From positions 1-64,000 of the forward strand of contig CAIWXX010000117.1 in the NCBI GenBank assembly GCA_903916735.1: a stretch of DNA of 64,000 bases, read 5' to 3'. Below the pieces are notes generated by a model, which worked only from the letters and a program-made list of their open reading frames with translations, made no database searches and was not told the DNA's origin. A program made the position numbers and the translations under genes. Below, in pieces: positions 50,638-60,900 of the stretch (positions are counted from its first letter, which is position 1; each line of letters begins with the position of its first letter). The stretch is from an uncultured Acidobacteriota bacterium (lineage in GTDB: Bacteria > Acidobacteriota > CAIWXX01).

Positions 50638-51903
50638 TCACTTTTTGATGTGACGAGGATCTGTGATGACGCCCGTCAAAGCCGATGCGGCTGCAACAGC
50701 AGGGTTCGCAAGATAAACGCTGCTTCCCGGATCCCCCATGCTGCCTGCGAAGTTACGGCTTGTTGTCGTCACTGCGGTTTCGCCGTTCGCCAGCACTCCC
50801 ATGTGAGCGCCGGTACACGGCCCACACCCTGCCGGTAAGACAACAGCTCCGGCATCTGTGAATGTCGCCACTAGGCCTTCTTCAAGCGCCTGCTTGTAGA
50901 TTTTCTGCGTTCCAGGCAAGACAATCATTCGAACCTTCCGGTTGATCGTATATCCGGATAGGATACCAGCAGCCACCCGCAGATCATCGATCATCCCATT
51001 GGTGCACGATCCCACGACGACCTGGTGAACATGTATGGTTCCCAGCGCTTCAACCGGCTTGACGTTGCTCGAAATCGAAGGGCATGCAACTTGAGGCGCG
51101 AGGTTGGAAACATCATATCGACGCACTTCCTCATACTTCGCATCAGGATCGGCTCTGAAAAGGCGAACGTTCCGCTTCGCGCGCGGACGAATCCAATTGA
51201 GCGTTGTTTCGTCGGCCTGAATGATTCCGTTTTTGGCCCCAGCTTCAACGACCATGTTGCACAACGTGGTGCGATGGCTCAATGGAAGCGTATCAATTGT
51301 CTCGCCGCAGAATTCAATGGCTCTGTATCGGGCTCCATCAGCTCCAATATCGGCAATCAAACGAAGGATCATATCTTTGCCGCCAACCCATGGCTGTAGT
51401 CTGCCGGAGTATTCGACTTTCACTGTTTCAGGGACCCTGAGCCATGTCTCGCCCAGAGCCCACGCAGCCGCCATGTCGGTGCTGCCGACGCCGGCCGCGA
51501 AGGCGCCGAGAACTCCACCCGTGCACGTACGTGAATCAGCGCCGATGACAATATCGCCCGGAACAACAAGCCCCAGTTCCAGAAGCAGCAAATGGCTGAT
51601 GCCGCCTCGCCCGACATCGAAGAAGTTTCGGATCCCTTGGGCATCCACAAATTCGCGCACGAACCTGGAAAACTCAGCGGAGCGTCGATCATTGGCCGGA
51701 GTGAAATGATCGACAACCAGCACAATCTGATCGGGATTGGTTACTCGAGTCGCCTTCATGCGACGGAAAATGCCGATCGAAAGAGGCGCCGTCAGGTCGG
51801 TCCCGAGTATCACCTGCGGCTTCACCGTGATAAATTGCCCTGCCTGCACCGATTCCACCTCAGCCCCATTGGCAAGGATTTTCTCGGTGAGCGTCATTCC
51901 CAT
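50638..51903 (-). CDS. leuC: 3-Isopropylmalate dehydratase large subunit (LeuC-type)
   Basis: This 421-residue aconitase-family protein has a start at 51903 (MGMTLTEKILANGA); an ATG two codons later is equally possible. Fe-S cluster cysteines are in GADSRTCTGGVLGAFAAGVG, VVGSCTNGMIDDLRVAAGIL and VLPAGCGPCTGAHMGVLANG. The length of about 420 residues is that of the two-subunit archaeal-type enzymes, matching the short small subunit downstream. It hydrates and dehydrates 2-isopropylmalate or a homologue using a labile 4Fe-4S cluster. Confidence 0.88.
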   Translation of the reverse strand: MGMTLTEKILANGAEVESVQAGQFITVKPQVILGTDLTAPLSIGIFRRMKATRVTNPDQIVLVVDHFTPANDRRSAEFSRFVREFVDAQGIRNFFDVGRGGISHLLLLELGLVVPGDIVIGADSRTCTGGVLGAFAAGVGSTDMAAAWALGETWLRVPETVKVEYSGRLQPWVGGKDMILRLIADIGADGARYRAIEFCGETIDTLPLSHRTTLCNMVVEAGAKNGIIQADETTLNWIRPRAKRNVRLFRADPDAKYEEVRRYDVSNLAPQVACPSISSNVKPVEALGTIHVHQVVVGSCTNGMIDDLRVAAGILSGYTINRKVRMIVLPGTQKIYKQALEEGLVATFTDAGAVVLPAGCGPCTGAHMGVLANGETAVTTTSRNFAGSMGDPGSSVYLANPAVAAASALTGVITDPRHIKK

Positions 51904-52194
51904 CGTCCACCTGACATCGTGAAAGAGCGATGGATAAGGCAATTAGTCTTGGAATTTCCTGGGTTCATCGTATGAACTGTACTCAGCAAAGCGCCCAGAT
52001 GCAAGGGGACCCGTCATCCCGCCGGACATAGAGACGGCATTAATATATCCTTCAAGTTCGCAACGAGAACACCGCCCGCGTTCCCATTCCGGCTCCCGTT
52101 CGCGACTCTATTGAGAGGGCTGCATAGGGGGTTTAAGTATCTGATCGGTGAAATCTGTGCACAAAATGGCTGAAGTCGTGATAAGGCAGGATCG

Positions 52195-52368
52195 TGAATT
52201 CCTCTCAGGAAGCCAGGAAGTAAGGAACGCAGGAATGACTTATGAAACCACCGCTGTTTGAAATAAAAATCCGCTCCTGCTTTCTTCTCTTCCTGTATTC
52301 CTGAGAGGTTCGGGTGCGATGGTTGGCGGAGCCATCTTGTTTGGTTGCGGCTATGCCGCGTTAGGAAT
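52195..52368. repeat. Palindromic intergenic repeat, copy C
   Basis: The left arm CCTCTCAGGAAGCCAGGAAG (52201-52220) is imperfectly complementary to the right arm CTTCCTGTATTCCTGAGAGG (52299-52318). The right flank (TTTGGTTGCGGCT...GCGTTAGGAAT, to 52368) matches copy A. The centre is AT-rich and unrelated to copies A and B. It lies in the 700-base gap between leuC and the OPT transporter gene. Confidence 0.7.
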
Positions 52369-52449
52369 GGAAACGGATATGGGAACGGGGGGCAGGACAC
52401 TTAGTTGTAATTTGAGCGTTTGAGATACGTGGCGATAGATCGAGACTGC

Positions 52450-52479
52450 TTGACCCGGCTCGCAGCGCTCGAACATAAT
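52450..52479 (+). promoter_or_regulatory. Predicted promoter of the OPT transporter gene
   Basis: TTGACC (52450-52455) and CATAAT (52474-52479) are 18 bases apart. A TGACCCG/CGGGTCA inverted repeat (52451-52457 and 52480-52486) frames the -35 to -10 region and could be an operator. Confidence 0.5.
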
Positions 52480-52500
52480 GCGGGTCATCGAACCGATGGA

Positions 52501-52536
52501 GGATGAACCGAACGGATGAACCGAACGGATGAACCG
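52501..52536 (+). repeat. 13-bp tandem repeat in the OPT leader
   Basis: GGATGAACCGAAC occurs twice in tandem (52501-52513 and 52514-52526), followed by a partial third copy to 52536. It lies in the transcribed leader 76 bases before the ATG. The repeat number could vary between strains by slippage. Confidence 0.7.
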
Positions 52537-52611
52537 TCAGGAAATTCGACGGCCTCTTCGGAAGGTTTCCCATTCAGCGCATACATCTCCAAACAGGAGT
52601 GATCAAGCATC

Positions 52612-54675
52612 ATGAAGCAAGAAGAGCCAATTGAAGAAACGCGCCTTCCTGAAAACGCATTTCGCGAACTGAAGCCCGGCGAACAGTATGAGCCGATCGT
52701 CAAACCGGGACAGATCGTGCATGAAGTCAGCGTCAGGTCGATCATCCAGGGATTTTTCTGGTCAATCATCTTCTCTGCGGCTGCGACTTACATCGCCCTG
52801 AAACTCGGGCAAGGGATTGAATCGGCAATCCCGATCTCCATTCTGGCCGTCGGGTTCTCTGTTCTCGCAACCCGTTTCTTCATGCTCCGAGCATCGACTC
52901 TCATCGAAAATGTCAACGTCCTCGCCATCGGCGCCACATCGGGAATCATTGCCGGCGGGTCGGTTTTCACGATGCCGGCCATTTACATCCTCGGACTGCA
53001 GGGACGTTCCTCATTCTTCCAAATTTTCCTTGTGCCCCTTCTCGGCGGGATCCTGGGTGTCTTTTTCCTGTCTCCGTTCCGCCGATATTTCGTGCGCGAT
53101 TTGCACGGGAAACTCCCATTTCCGGAAGCCACGGCCACAACCGAGATTCTGGTCGCGGGCAAGCGTGGAGGAAAGTGCGCCGTTGTCCTCTCCTATTCGG
53201 CTGTCATGGCTGCGATCTTTGATTTTGTCGGGCCGTCCATGCATGGGTGGGCACAGAACTTTTCGACGTCGGCCATCGATGCGCTTTCCGGGTTTACTCA
53301 GAAGGTGAAGGCCGTTTTCACGATGAATACATCGGCGGCCGTCTTGGGTCTTGGCTACATCATGGGGCTCAACTACGCTTCCATCATCATGGCCGGCTCG
53401 ATGGTCTCCTTTTTCGTTCTTGTTCCAATCTTCGCCTACCTCGGAACATACATCCCCGGTGCCATATCACAAGGTGCCGGCCCACTCGCGACGATGCCGG
53501 CCGAGAATATTTTCTTCAACTATGTCCGGCCAATCGGTATCGGCGGTATCTTCGCAGCCGGCGTTCTTTCGATTCTCAAAATGTCGCCGGTGATCTTCCA
53601 GGCGATCCGACAAGCCATGGGAGAAGTCATCCGTATTGCGAAAGGGACTTCATCCAACGAAGAGCAAGAACGGACGGATCAATCCATGCCGATGTGGGTT
53701 GTTCTCATCGGAATCCTCGCGACGGCACTAGCTATTCTTGCCTATTTCCGGTTCTCGGTTTTGAGCGGTGAGTCCAACGCTTCTTCCCTCGCCATCGTCT
53801 CGACGCTCATGACACTGATCATAACCTTCCTCTTCGCCGCTGTGTCGGCATGGGCCATCGCGATGATCTCCATCACGCCAATATCCGGCATGACGCTGAC
53901 AACACTGATTGTCACCGCGATCGCGCTTTCTTCTCTCGGGCTCCGAGGCGAAAGCGGCATGCTGCAGACACTGCTGATCGGCGGAGTCGTCTGCACGGCA
54001 CTCTCGATGAGCGGATCTCTTGTGACGCAGTACAAAATCGGATATTGGCTCGGCGCCACACCGCGCCGGATCGAAGTCTGGAACATTGCGGGATCCGTCG
54101 TCGCATCCGCCGCGACAACGGCGGTTATTCTTCTGATGTCAAAAGTTTATGGATTCTCTCCCGGCCCCGAGCATCTCAACCCGCTGGCCGCTCCCCAACC
54201 AAACGCAATGGCGGCAGTGCTGCGGGGTGTGATGGGCACTTCAGGAGCGCCCTGGTTTCTGTACCTGGTTGGAGGTGTCATTGCCATTGCCATGGAAATG
54301 TGCAGTGTTTCAGGCCTTGCCTTCGCACTCGGCATGTATCTACCGATGGAATTGAATTCGCCGCTGGTGCTGGGCGCCGCTGTTGCATGGCTTCTGCAGC
54401 ATTCATCGAGTGAGAAGAAACTCGCAAAGGCGCGACATGAGAAAGGGACACTGATCGCATCCGGCTTTATTGCGGGCGGTGCGCTCGTCGGCGTGCTCGC
54501 GGCACTCCTCCAGTGGATCAAGGACTCTTTTCACTTTTCTCTTCTTTATGATCTGACGACGATCCCTGGGGTCGGCACGGCGCTGGCCATTTGGGGAAAC
54601 TGGATCGGCCTGGCAGTCTTCCTTGCTCTGGCAGCCTATGTCTACTGGGATGGGCGCCGCGAAAAGGCGGAGTGA
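52612..54675 (+). CDS. OPT-family oligopeptide transporter
   Basis: This 687-residue membrane protein has about 14-16 transmembrane helices and a hydrophilic N-terminus of 40 residues. OPT features include VRSIIQGFFWSIIFSAAATY IALKLGQGIE, GGILGVFFLSPFRRYFVRDL, HGKLPFPEATATTEILVAG, and MEMCSVSGLAFALGMYLPME near the end. Bacterial OPT proteins take up di-, tri- and longer peptides, some metal-chelate or glutathione-like compounds, driven by protons. Downstream is a serine-hydrolase gene, 112 bases away, which may be peptide-related. The start follows caggagtg. Confidence 0.88.
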   Translation: MKQEEPIEETRLPENAFRELKPGEQYEPIVKPGQIVHEVSVRSIIQGFFWSIIFSAAATYIALKLGQGIESAIPISILAVGFSVLATRFFMLRASTLIENVNVLAIGATSGIIAGGSVFTMPAIYILGLQGRSSFFQIFLVPLLGGILGVFFLSPFRRYFVRDLHGKLPFPEATATTEILVAGKRGGKCAVVLSYSAVMAAIFDFVGPSMHGWAQNFSTSAIDALSGFTQKVKAVFTMNTSAAVLGLGYIMGLNYASIIMAGSMVSFFVLVPIFAYLGTYIPGAISQGAGPLATMPAENIFFNYVRPIGIGGIFAAGVLSILKMSPVIFQAIRQAMGEVIRIAKGTSSNEEQERTDQSMPMWVVLIGILATALAILAYFRFSVLSGESNASSLAIVSTLMTLIITFLFAAVSAWAIAMISITPISGMTLTTLIVTAIALSSLGLRGESGMLQTLLIGGVVCTALSMSGSLVTQYKIGYWLGATPRRIEVWNIAGSVVASAATTAVILLMSKVYGFSPGPEHLNPLAAPQPNAMAAVLRGVMGTSGAPWFLYLVGGVIAIAMEMCSVSGLAFALGMYLPMELNSPLVLGAAVAWLLQHSSSEKKLAKARHEKGTLIASGFIAGGALVGVLAALLQWIKDSFHFSLLYDLTTIPGVGTALAIWGNWIGLAVFLALAAYVYWDGRREKAE

Positions 54676-54787
54676 ATTTTCATCAGCTGTCACTTCCCTA
54701 TTCGCTGTGATTTCAAGGATGAGAATCTGATTAAATTAAGGGGTCGGGCCGCTACCATTTGAGTCAACGGCACTCAGGAGGCGTTTA

Positions 54788-56473
54788 ATGAAATCACGAA
54801 AATATCTGTTTTTCATATTGTTCGCGTCTGCTCTTTCGCGCGTCGGAATCGCGACAGAAGCACCGAGCATTGAATCTCGCGTGGACGCGCTCTTCGCTCA
54901 ATGGGACAAATCCGATTCACCCGGCTGCGCACTGGGCGTTTTTCGCGATGGGCGGATCATCTCTGCTCGTGGCTATGGGATGGCGAACCTGGAACTTGGA
55001 ATTCGGATCGCATCTCAGAGCGTTTTCGATATCGGATCGACATCCAAGCAATTCACCGCGTTCTCCATCCTGTTGCTGGCCAAGGACGGCAAGCTATCTT
55101 TGGATGACGATATCCGAACTTACCTTTCGGAGATTCCCAATTATGGAAAGCCAATTACGATACGACATCTGCTTCATCACACCAGCGGTATCCGGGATTA
55201 TTGCGAGCTTCTGGCTTTCGCCGGCTATCATGAAGAAGATCTCACGACGGATAGCGATGCCCTGCAAATTCTCTCTCATCAGAAGGCGCTTAATTTCCAA
55301 CCAGGCGATGAGTATCTTTACAGCAATTCCGGATATTTTCTCTTGTCGTTGATTGTTAAGCGTGTCAGCGGCCGTTCGTTGCGTGATTTTGCTCAAGAGC
55401 GCATTTTCGGCCCGCTCAGAATGCGCCATACCCAGTTCAATGACAATCACACGCGCGTCATTCCGGACCGTGCGACCGGCTATGTGCCGGCGGAAAGTGG
55501 GGGTTTTGGCATCTCCATGTCCGACTGGGAACAGACGGGCGACGGCGCTGTGCAAACATCTATCGAGGACCTTTTCCTGTGGGATTCTAATTTCTACGAC
55601 CCCAAGGTCGGAGGATCGGATGTCATCACGCAGATGCTCACGCCGGGCCGACTCAACGACGGCACGCTTCAGGATTATGCTGCGGCGCTGGTCATTGGAG
55701 AGCATCGCGGATTGAAAACCGTCAGTCACGGCGGCGCATGGGCGGGCTACCGAGCCGAACTCCTTCGATTTCCAGATCAGAAATTCTCAGTCGCCTGCTT
55801 GTGCAATCTCGGGACGATGGATCCGAGCAGTCTCGCAATGAAGGTTGCCGAAGTGTACTTGAATGATCAAATGAACCACGAGACCCGGGCATCCATCGCG
55901 GGGTCGGCGGCGCCAATCACCATCCTCGGAGCTGAGCTAGAAAAAAGGGCCGGAGCCTATCGCAACTTAAAAACCGGCAGCATCTGGCTTCTCACATACG
56001 AAGACGGGAAATTGATGGCGGACGCATCAGGCATTCAATTCCAGATTGTGCCGACAGCCACGGATGCATATCGAGCGGACGGCGCGCCCGTGAGCATCAC
56101 AATGACGTTTCTGCCATCGCCGGCCGGAGGCCGGCCGCAATTGAGGGCCGTCGTGGGTGAGGAAAAAGAGCCCCGACTTCTTAATCCAATCGATCTCTGG
56201 ACGCCGACGCCGGCAGAGATGACCGAGATGGTCGGCAATTACCGAAGTGATGAACTGGGGACCGTCTACGGGCTGCTCCTCAAGGATGGAAAATTGATAG
56301 TGAGCCATCGGTCGATTGGAGAGGAACCCTTGAAGCCGACTCTGAAGGATAGTTTCACCGCCGAGGGAGCCACAATCACATTCACACACAACACAAAGGG
56401 GCGGATCAGTGGGTTCAGCTTAGACTCAGGCCGCATGAAAAAAATTCGGTTTGTAAAGCTGACGACGCCATAG
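54788..56473 (+). CDS. Exported serine hydrolase (class C beta-lactamase/PBP-like)
   Basis: This 561-residue protein has a signal peptide (YLFFILFASALSRVGIATEA). The catalytic SxxK is S84-T-S-K87 in FDIGSTSKQFTAFS. The YxN is Y178-S-N180 in YLYSNSGYFLLSLI, and the third box HGG is in KTVSHGGAWAGYRAEL. Residues about 390-560 form the beta-barrel C-terminal domain seen in D-aminopeptidase-type and lactamase-related enzymes. It may hydrolyse peptides, D-amino-acid peptides or esters in the periplasm. It follows the OPT transporter gene in the same direction. Confidence 0.85.
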   Translation: MKSRKYLFFILFASALSRVGIATEAPSIESRVDALFAQWDKSDSPGCALGVFRDGRIISARGYGMANLELGIRIASQSVFDIGSTSKQFTAFSILLLAKDGKLSLDDDIRTYLSEIPNYGKPITIRHLLHHTSGIRDYCELLAFAGYHEEDLTTDSDALQILSHQKALNFQPGDEYLYSNSGYFLLSLIVKRVSGRSLRDFAQERIFGPLRMRHTQFNDNHTRVIPDRATGYVPAESGGFGISMSDWEQTGDGAVQTSIEDLFLWDSNFYDPKVGGSDVITQMLTPGRLNDGTLQDYAAALVIGEHRGLKTVSHGGAWAGYRAELLRFPDQKFSVACLCNLGTMDPSSLAMKVAEVYLNDQMNHETRASIAGSAAPITILGAELEKRAGAYRNLKTGSIWLLTYEDGKLMADASGIQFQIVPTATDAYRADGAPVSITMTFLPSPAGGRPQLRAVVGEEKEPRLLNPIDLWTPTPAEMTEMVGNYRSDELGTVYGLLLKDGKLIVSHRSIGEEPLKPTLKDSFTAEGATITFTHNTKGRISGFSLDSGRMKKIRFVKLTTP

Positions 56474-56511
56474 CTGATCACTCTGCGGTTCTCGACAAAA
56501 ATAACGCAAGA

Positions 56512-57405
56512 ATGAAGCCGCACATGAGGAGAGTTTTGCTAAGTGTTGCTTTCGTCCTCTTCGCCTCCTTTGTTGGACTCATCGCGCTGATTCTGCTATT
56601 CGAGAACTCCTTTATTTATTTCCCATCCAAATATCCTGAAGGCGATTGGGGGATTGAGAACGACGCATGTTCTGAAGGGGTGATATTTCCGAAGATCGAG
56701 GATTGTCACTTTTTTGCTGCCGATGGTATCCAGCTGCACGCATGGTATTGCGCGCCGTATCAAGTCTCTGTCGGAAAGCCCATTGAGCTGTCGGCCGAGA
56801 TGGTTTTGCTGTGGTGCCACGGCAACGCGGGCAACATCACCTATCGCCACGACATGATCCGGATGCTCATGGAAGTGCCTGTCAATATTTTTATCTTTGA
56901 TTACCGAGGCTATGGAAAGAGCGAAGGCACGCCATCGGAGCAGGGCATCTATCAAGACGCTCGTGCCGCGTGGCTCTACCTCACGGTTGATCGCCGCATC
57001 TCGGCCAACCGGATCATCATTTTCGGGAAATCTCTCGGCGGAGCGCCCGCGATCGATCTGGCGGCTCACGTTCAATGCGCAGGGCTCATTGTGCAATCCA
57101 GCTTCACAAGCGCCTCCGACATGGCCCGACGCGTCATGCCGTTTATTCCGCCGTTTTTGATCCGAACCAAAATGAATTCCATCGATAAGATCCGAAGCGT
57201 GCAATGCCCGAAGCTTTTCATCCATAGCCCTGCCGATGAAGTCATTCCCTATGAGCAGGGGCGACGACTTTTTGAAGCGGCCTCTGAACCAAAGCAGTTC
57301 TACAAAGTGGCCAATGCCGCTCACAACGACACCTATATCGTGGGCGGAGAAGCGTATCTGGACGCGATCCGTCGATTCGTGAATTCCTGCCGGCCTACAA
57401 ACTGA
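56512..57405 (+). CDS. Alpha/beta-hydrolase (BAAT/ABHD13-like), membrane-anchored
   Basis: This 297-residue protein has an N-terminal anchor (VLLSVAFVLFASFVGLIALI). The alpha/beta-hydrolase core shows the oxyanion HGNAGN in LLWCHGNAGNITYRHDM, NIFIFDYRGYGKSEGTPSEQ, the nucleophile S174 in IIIFGKSLGGAPAIDL, acid D in LFIHSPADEVIPYEQG, and histidine in KVANAAHNDTYIVGG. This is the ABHD13/ABHD17-like family of esterases or thioesterases. It starts 38 bases after the serine-hydrolase gene and may be co-transcribed with it. The substrate is unknown. Confidence 0.88.
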   Translation: MKPHMRRVLLSVAFVLFASFVGLIALILLFENSFIYFPSKYPEGDWGIENDACSEGVIFPKIEDCHFFAADGIQLHAWYCAPYQVSVGKPIELSAEMVLLWCHGNAGNITYRHDMIRMLMEVPVNIFIFDYRGYGKSEGTPSEQGIYQDARAAWLYLTVDRRISANRIIIFGKSLGGAPAIDLAAHVQCAGLIVQSSFTSASDMARRVMPFIPPFLIRTKMNSIDKIRSVQCPKLFIHSPADEVIPYEQGRRLFEAASEPKQFYKVANAAHNDTYIVGGEAYLDAIRRFVNSCRPTN

Positions 57406-57418
57406 TCGGTATCAAGGC

Positions 57419-57556
57419 AATGAAGTCGCATAATCGATGGGCACACCCGAAGAGACCGTGAAAACACATCTCATCAGGGCACAGACAGCGCTACGTCGCT
57501 CGTTGGAAGCGCAAGATGAGCGGTTCCTGCGATTGATTTGGGAGGCTTTCTCATGA
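57419..57556 (+). pseudogene. C-terminal remnant of an ECF sigma factor
   Basis: The frame reads NEVA, a stop (TAA 57431-57433), then S and MGTPEETVKTHLIRAQTALR, ending RSLEAQDERF. This is region 4 of an ECF-type sigma factor with its recognition helix. Everything upstream is lost and the helix-turn-helix is interrupted by the stop. It is not functional. Confidence 0.6.
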
Positions 57557-57794
57557 AAAGCATGTAGACGGGGATTCCAATTTTCCTGATCTCCGCATCG
57601 TCGTCCTGGAGGCATTCCATCATGACGCCACACGAGACCGGAAGATCGGAGGTGGTGTTGTATTCGATACCGGTGAGTTGCGTGAGCTCTTTGGTGAGGG
57701 CTTTGAAATCGTACGATATGAAGAACCGGTCGCAATCGCGGACTTTGGGATGGAACCCATGCGCCTTGTTCGCTTGGTAGCGCGTAAGAAATGA
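57537..57794 (+). pseudogene. C-terminal remnant of a class I SAM-dependent methyltransferase
   Basis: The frame reads LRIVVLEAFHHDATRDRKIG, GGVVFDTGELRELFGEGFEI and VRYEEPVAIADFGMEPMRLV, ending RLVARKK and a stop. This is the last third of a Tellurite-resistance/SAM-dependent methyltransferase; the SAM-binding part is gone. A further short open frame at 57855-57959 (DVYFDEKEVDGIVDLISSV) is coding-like but unassigned. The region between the hydrolase and metH is a second gene graveyard. Confidence 0.6.
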
Positions 57795-57968
57795 GCGCCG
57801 ACTATGGATACTCAAGTTGGACAGGATAATTAGCCTGTCTGCAGTTCGTGAGGCGATGTCTATTTCGATGAGAAGGAGGTTGATGGGATTGTAGACCTCA
57901 TCTCTTCGGTGAAGCAGAAAGTAATCGAACTATTGCCGGTCGGGATAATGCACGTATAGACTAATCCT

Positions 57969-60900
57969 ATGAAAGTGAATGCGCGGCCTGAATTAGTCGA
58001 ACGTGGAAAAGAATTTGAATCGCTATTGCGAGAGCGAATCCTCGTTCTCGATGGGGCGATGGGAACTCTGATCCAGCAACAGCATTTGAGTGCAGTCGAT
58101 TTTGGAGGCGAGCAGTACGACGGTTGCAACGAGCATCTTGCGCTGACTCGCCCCGATGTCATCCGGTCAATCTATGGCGCCTACTACGAGGCGGGCGCAG
58201 ACATCGTGCAGACCGACACCTTCGGCGGCACGCCGCTCGTCCTGGCCGAATACGGTTTGCAGGATCGAGCGCTTGCCATCAATGAGGCCGCGGCGCGAAT
58301 TGCCAGGCAGGTCGCCGTGCAATTTCCAGGCCCTCGTTTTGTGGCAGGCTCCATGGGACCCACAACCAAGGCCATTTCAGTAACGGGCGGGGTCACATTC
58401 GATCAGATGGTCGAGCACTACCGCATCCAGGCACTTGGCCTCCTTCGCGGCGGCGCCGATCTGCTCCTGCTCGAAACAATCCAGGATACTCTCAACGCCA
58501 AGGCCGGGATCATCGGGATCGAACTGGCCGGCCGCGAAATCGGTCATCGCGTCCCGCTCATCCTCTCGGCGACGATTGAACGCAGCGGCGCAATGTTGGC
58601 CGGCCAGACAATTGATGCCTTCTATGCATCGACCGAGCATTCGGGAATGACCGCCATCGGACTCAACTGCGCAACCGGTCCTGAGTTCATGACCGACCAC
58701 ATCCGCACACTCAGCCGGATGGCCTCGTGCTTCGTCTCTTGCCACCCGAATGCCGGCATGCCGGATGAGAACTCCCGCTATACCGAAACGCCCGAAAGGC
58801 TGGCTGGATCTCTCAATCGTTTCATCGAACAAGGGTGGATCAATCTGATCGGAGGCTGCTGCGGCACAACTCCGGATCATATCCGGGCAATCACCGAGGT
58901 GGCTCGAGGCGGCAAGCCACGAGCACTGCCGAAGACAGGTGGGACGCACGTCAGTGGGATTGACTACGTGCCGTCTGAAGAATCCAGCCGGCCGCTCATT
59001 GTCGGTGAGCGCACCAACGTGAACGGCAGCCGTCGGTTTCGCGAATTGATCGCCGCAGAGAAATTTGAAGAGGCAGCGGAAATAGCACGGCGCCAGGTCA
59101 GAGCAGGCGCTCAGATCATTGATGTCTGTTTGACAAGCACGGAGAGGGATGAAGCGAGCGATCTGGACCGCTTCCTCAAAGCGGCCACGAAAATCGTCAA
59201 AGCTCCGTTCATGATCGATTCGATGGACAGCCGTTCGATTGAGGTCGCTCTGAAGCATTTGCAGGGGAAAGCCATCATCAACTCGATTAACCTCGAAGAG
59301 GGCGAAGAGCGATTTAAGAAAATCGTCCCGCTGATTCACCGGTACGGAGCCGCCGTCATTGTCGGGTGCATCAACGAACAGGGGCAAGCGATCGCCACCA
59401 AAGAGAAACTGAAAATCGCTGAGCGTTCCTACACCTTGCTCACACAAGACTACGGCCTTAAGCCGGAGGACATCATCTGGGACGCGCTGGTCTTTCCCTG
59501 TGCATCAGGCGATAAAAACTACGTCGGTTCAGCCGCTCACACGATCGAAGCAGTTCGCCTCCTCAAGGAAAGCTATCCTCAGACCCGGACGCTACTCGGC
59601 ATCTCCAACGTCTCCTTCGGACTGCCTGAGGCAGGCCGGGAGGTTCTCAACGCGGTTTTTCTCTATCATGCAACTAAAGCAGGGCTGGATTTTGCGATCG
59701 TCAGCTCTGAAAAACTGGTCCGCTATGCCGGGATTTCAGACGAAGAACGAAAACTTTCGGAGGAACTGCTTTTCAATCGAGGCGCTGACCCTATCGGAAT
59801 ATTCGCGGCTTATTATCGAGGGCGCGCGAAAAAGACCGCCGCCGATGTGCCATCGAAGCAATTACCGCTCGACGAACGCCTCGCTCGCTACATCATCGAC
59901 GGATCCAAGGAAGGGCTCATCCAGGATCTCGATGAGAAACTGAAGACATCAAAGCCGATCGACATCATCAACGGCCCGCTCATGAAGGGCATGGAAGAAG
60001 TCGGACGACTCTTCAATAACAACGAACTGATCGTTGCCGAGGTCCTGCAGAGCGCCGAAGTCATGAAAGCCGCCGTAGCAAACATCGAAAAATTTATGGG
60101 GCACACGGCTGCCGCCAGCAAAGGAAGAATCGTTCTCGCGACCGTCAAAGGCGATGTCCACGACATCGGAAAAAACCTGGTCGAAATCATTCTTTCCAAC
60201 AACGGTTATTCGATCATCAATCTCGGGATCAAAGTTCCGCCTGAAGCGATCGTCAAGGCGGCACTGGAAGAGAAACCTGATTTGATAGGGCTTTCAGGCC
60301 TGCTCGTCAAATCGGCCCAACAAATGGTCGCCACCGTCCAAGACCTCAAGGCAGCCGGCATCACCATTCCGGTGCTGGTGGGCGGCGCGGCCCTCACACG
60401 AAAATTCACGGTGGCGCGAATCCATCCAGCCTACGGATCGACCGTCGCTTACGCCAAGGACGTAATGAACGGCCTGGATCTGGCCAATCAATTGCTCGAT
60501 CCCGGAGCACGTGCTGAAATCCAAAGGAAATTGTCAGCTGAGGTCTCTGCCATAGAAAGCCCTTCTGTGAAGCCTTCTCCCGGCAGGATCGTAAGAACAT
60601 GCCGCAGTGCCTCGATCAAAACGATTCCTCCCCGACGACCACCAAATTTGAGCTGCCATGTGATCGAGGAACCTGTCGAGGCACTCTGGCCTTACATCAA
60701 TCGCCAGATGCTTTACGGGAAGCATCTCGGGCTGAGGGGCGTCGTCGAATCGCTCGCTGCATCAAAGGATTCCAAGTTCCAGGAACTGGAGGCCGTCATT
60801 CAGGAGGTGCAGGCGCTCGCCGAGTCCGGATGGATGAACGCAAAGGGTATTTATCAATATTTTTCAGCGAACTCGAAGGACAACGATGTGATCATCTATG

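Noticed and set aside
57474-57815. Minus-strand open frame of 113 codons
   Set aside because: It lies antisense to recognisable sigma-factor and methyltransferase remnants on the plus strand and begins at a TTG without ribosome site.
57860-57968. B12 riboswitch before metH
   Set aside because: The upstream region is short, occupied by remnants, and shows no B12-box-like sequence.
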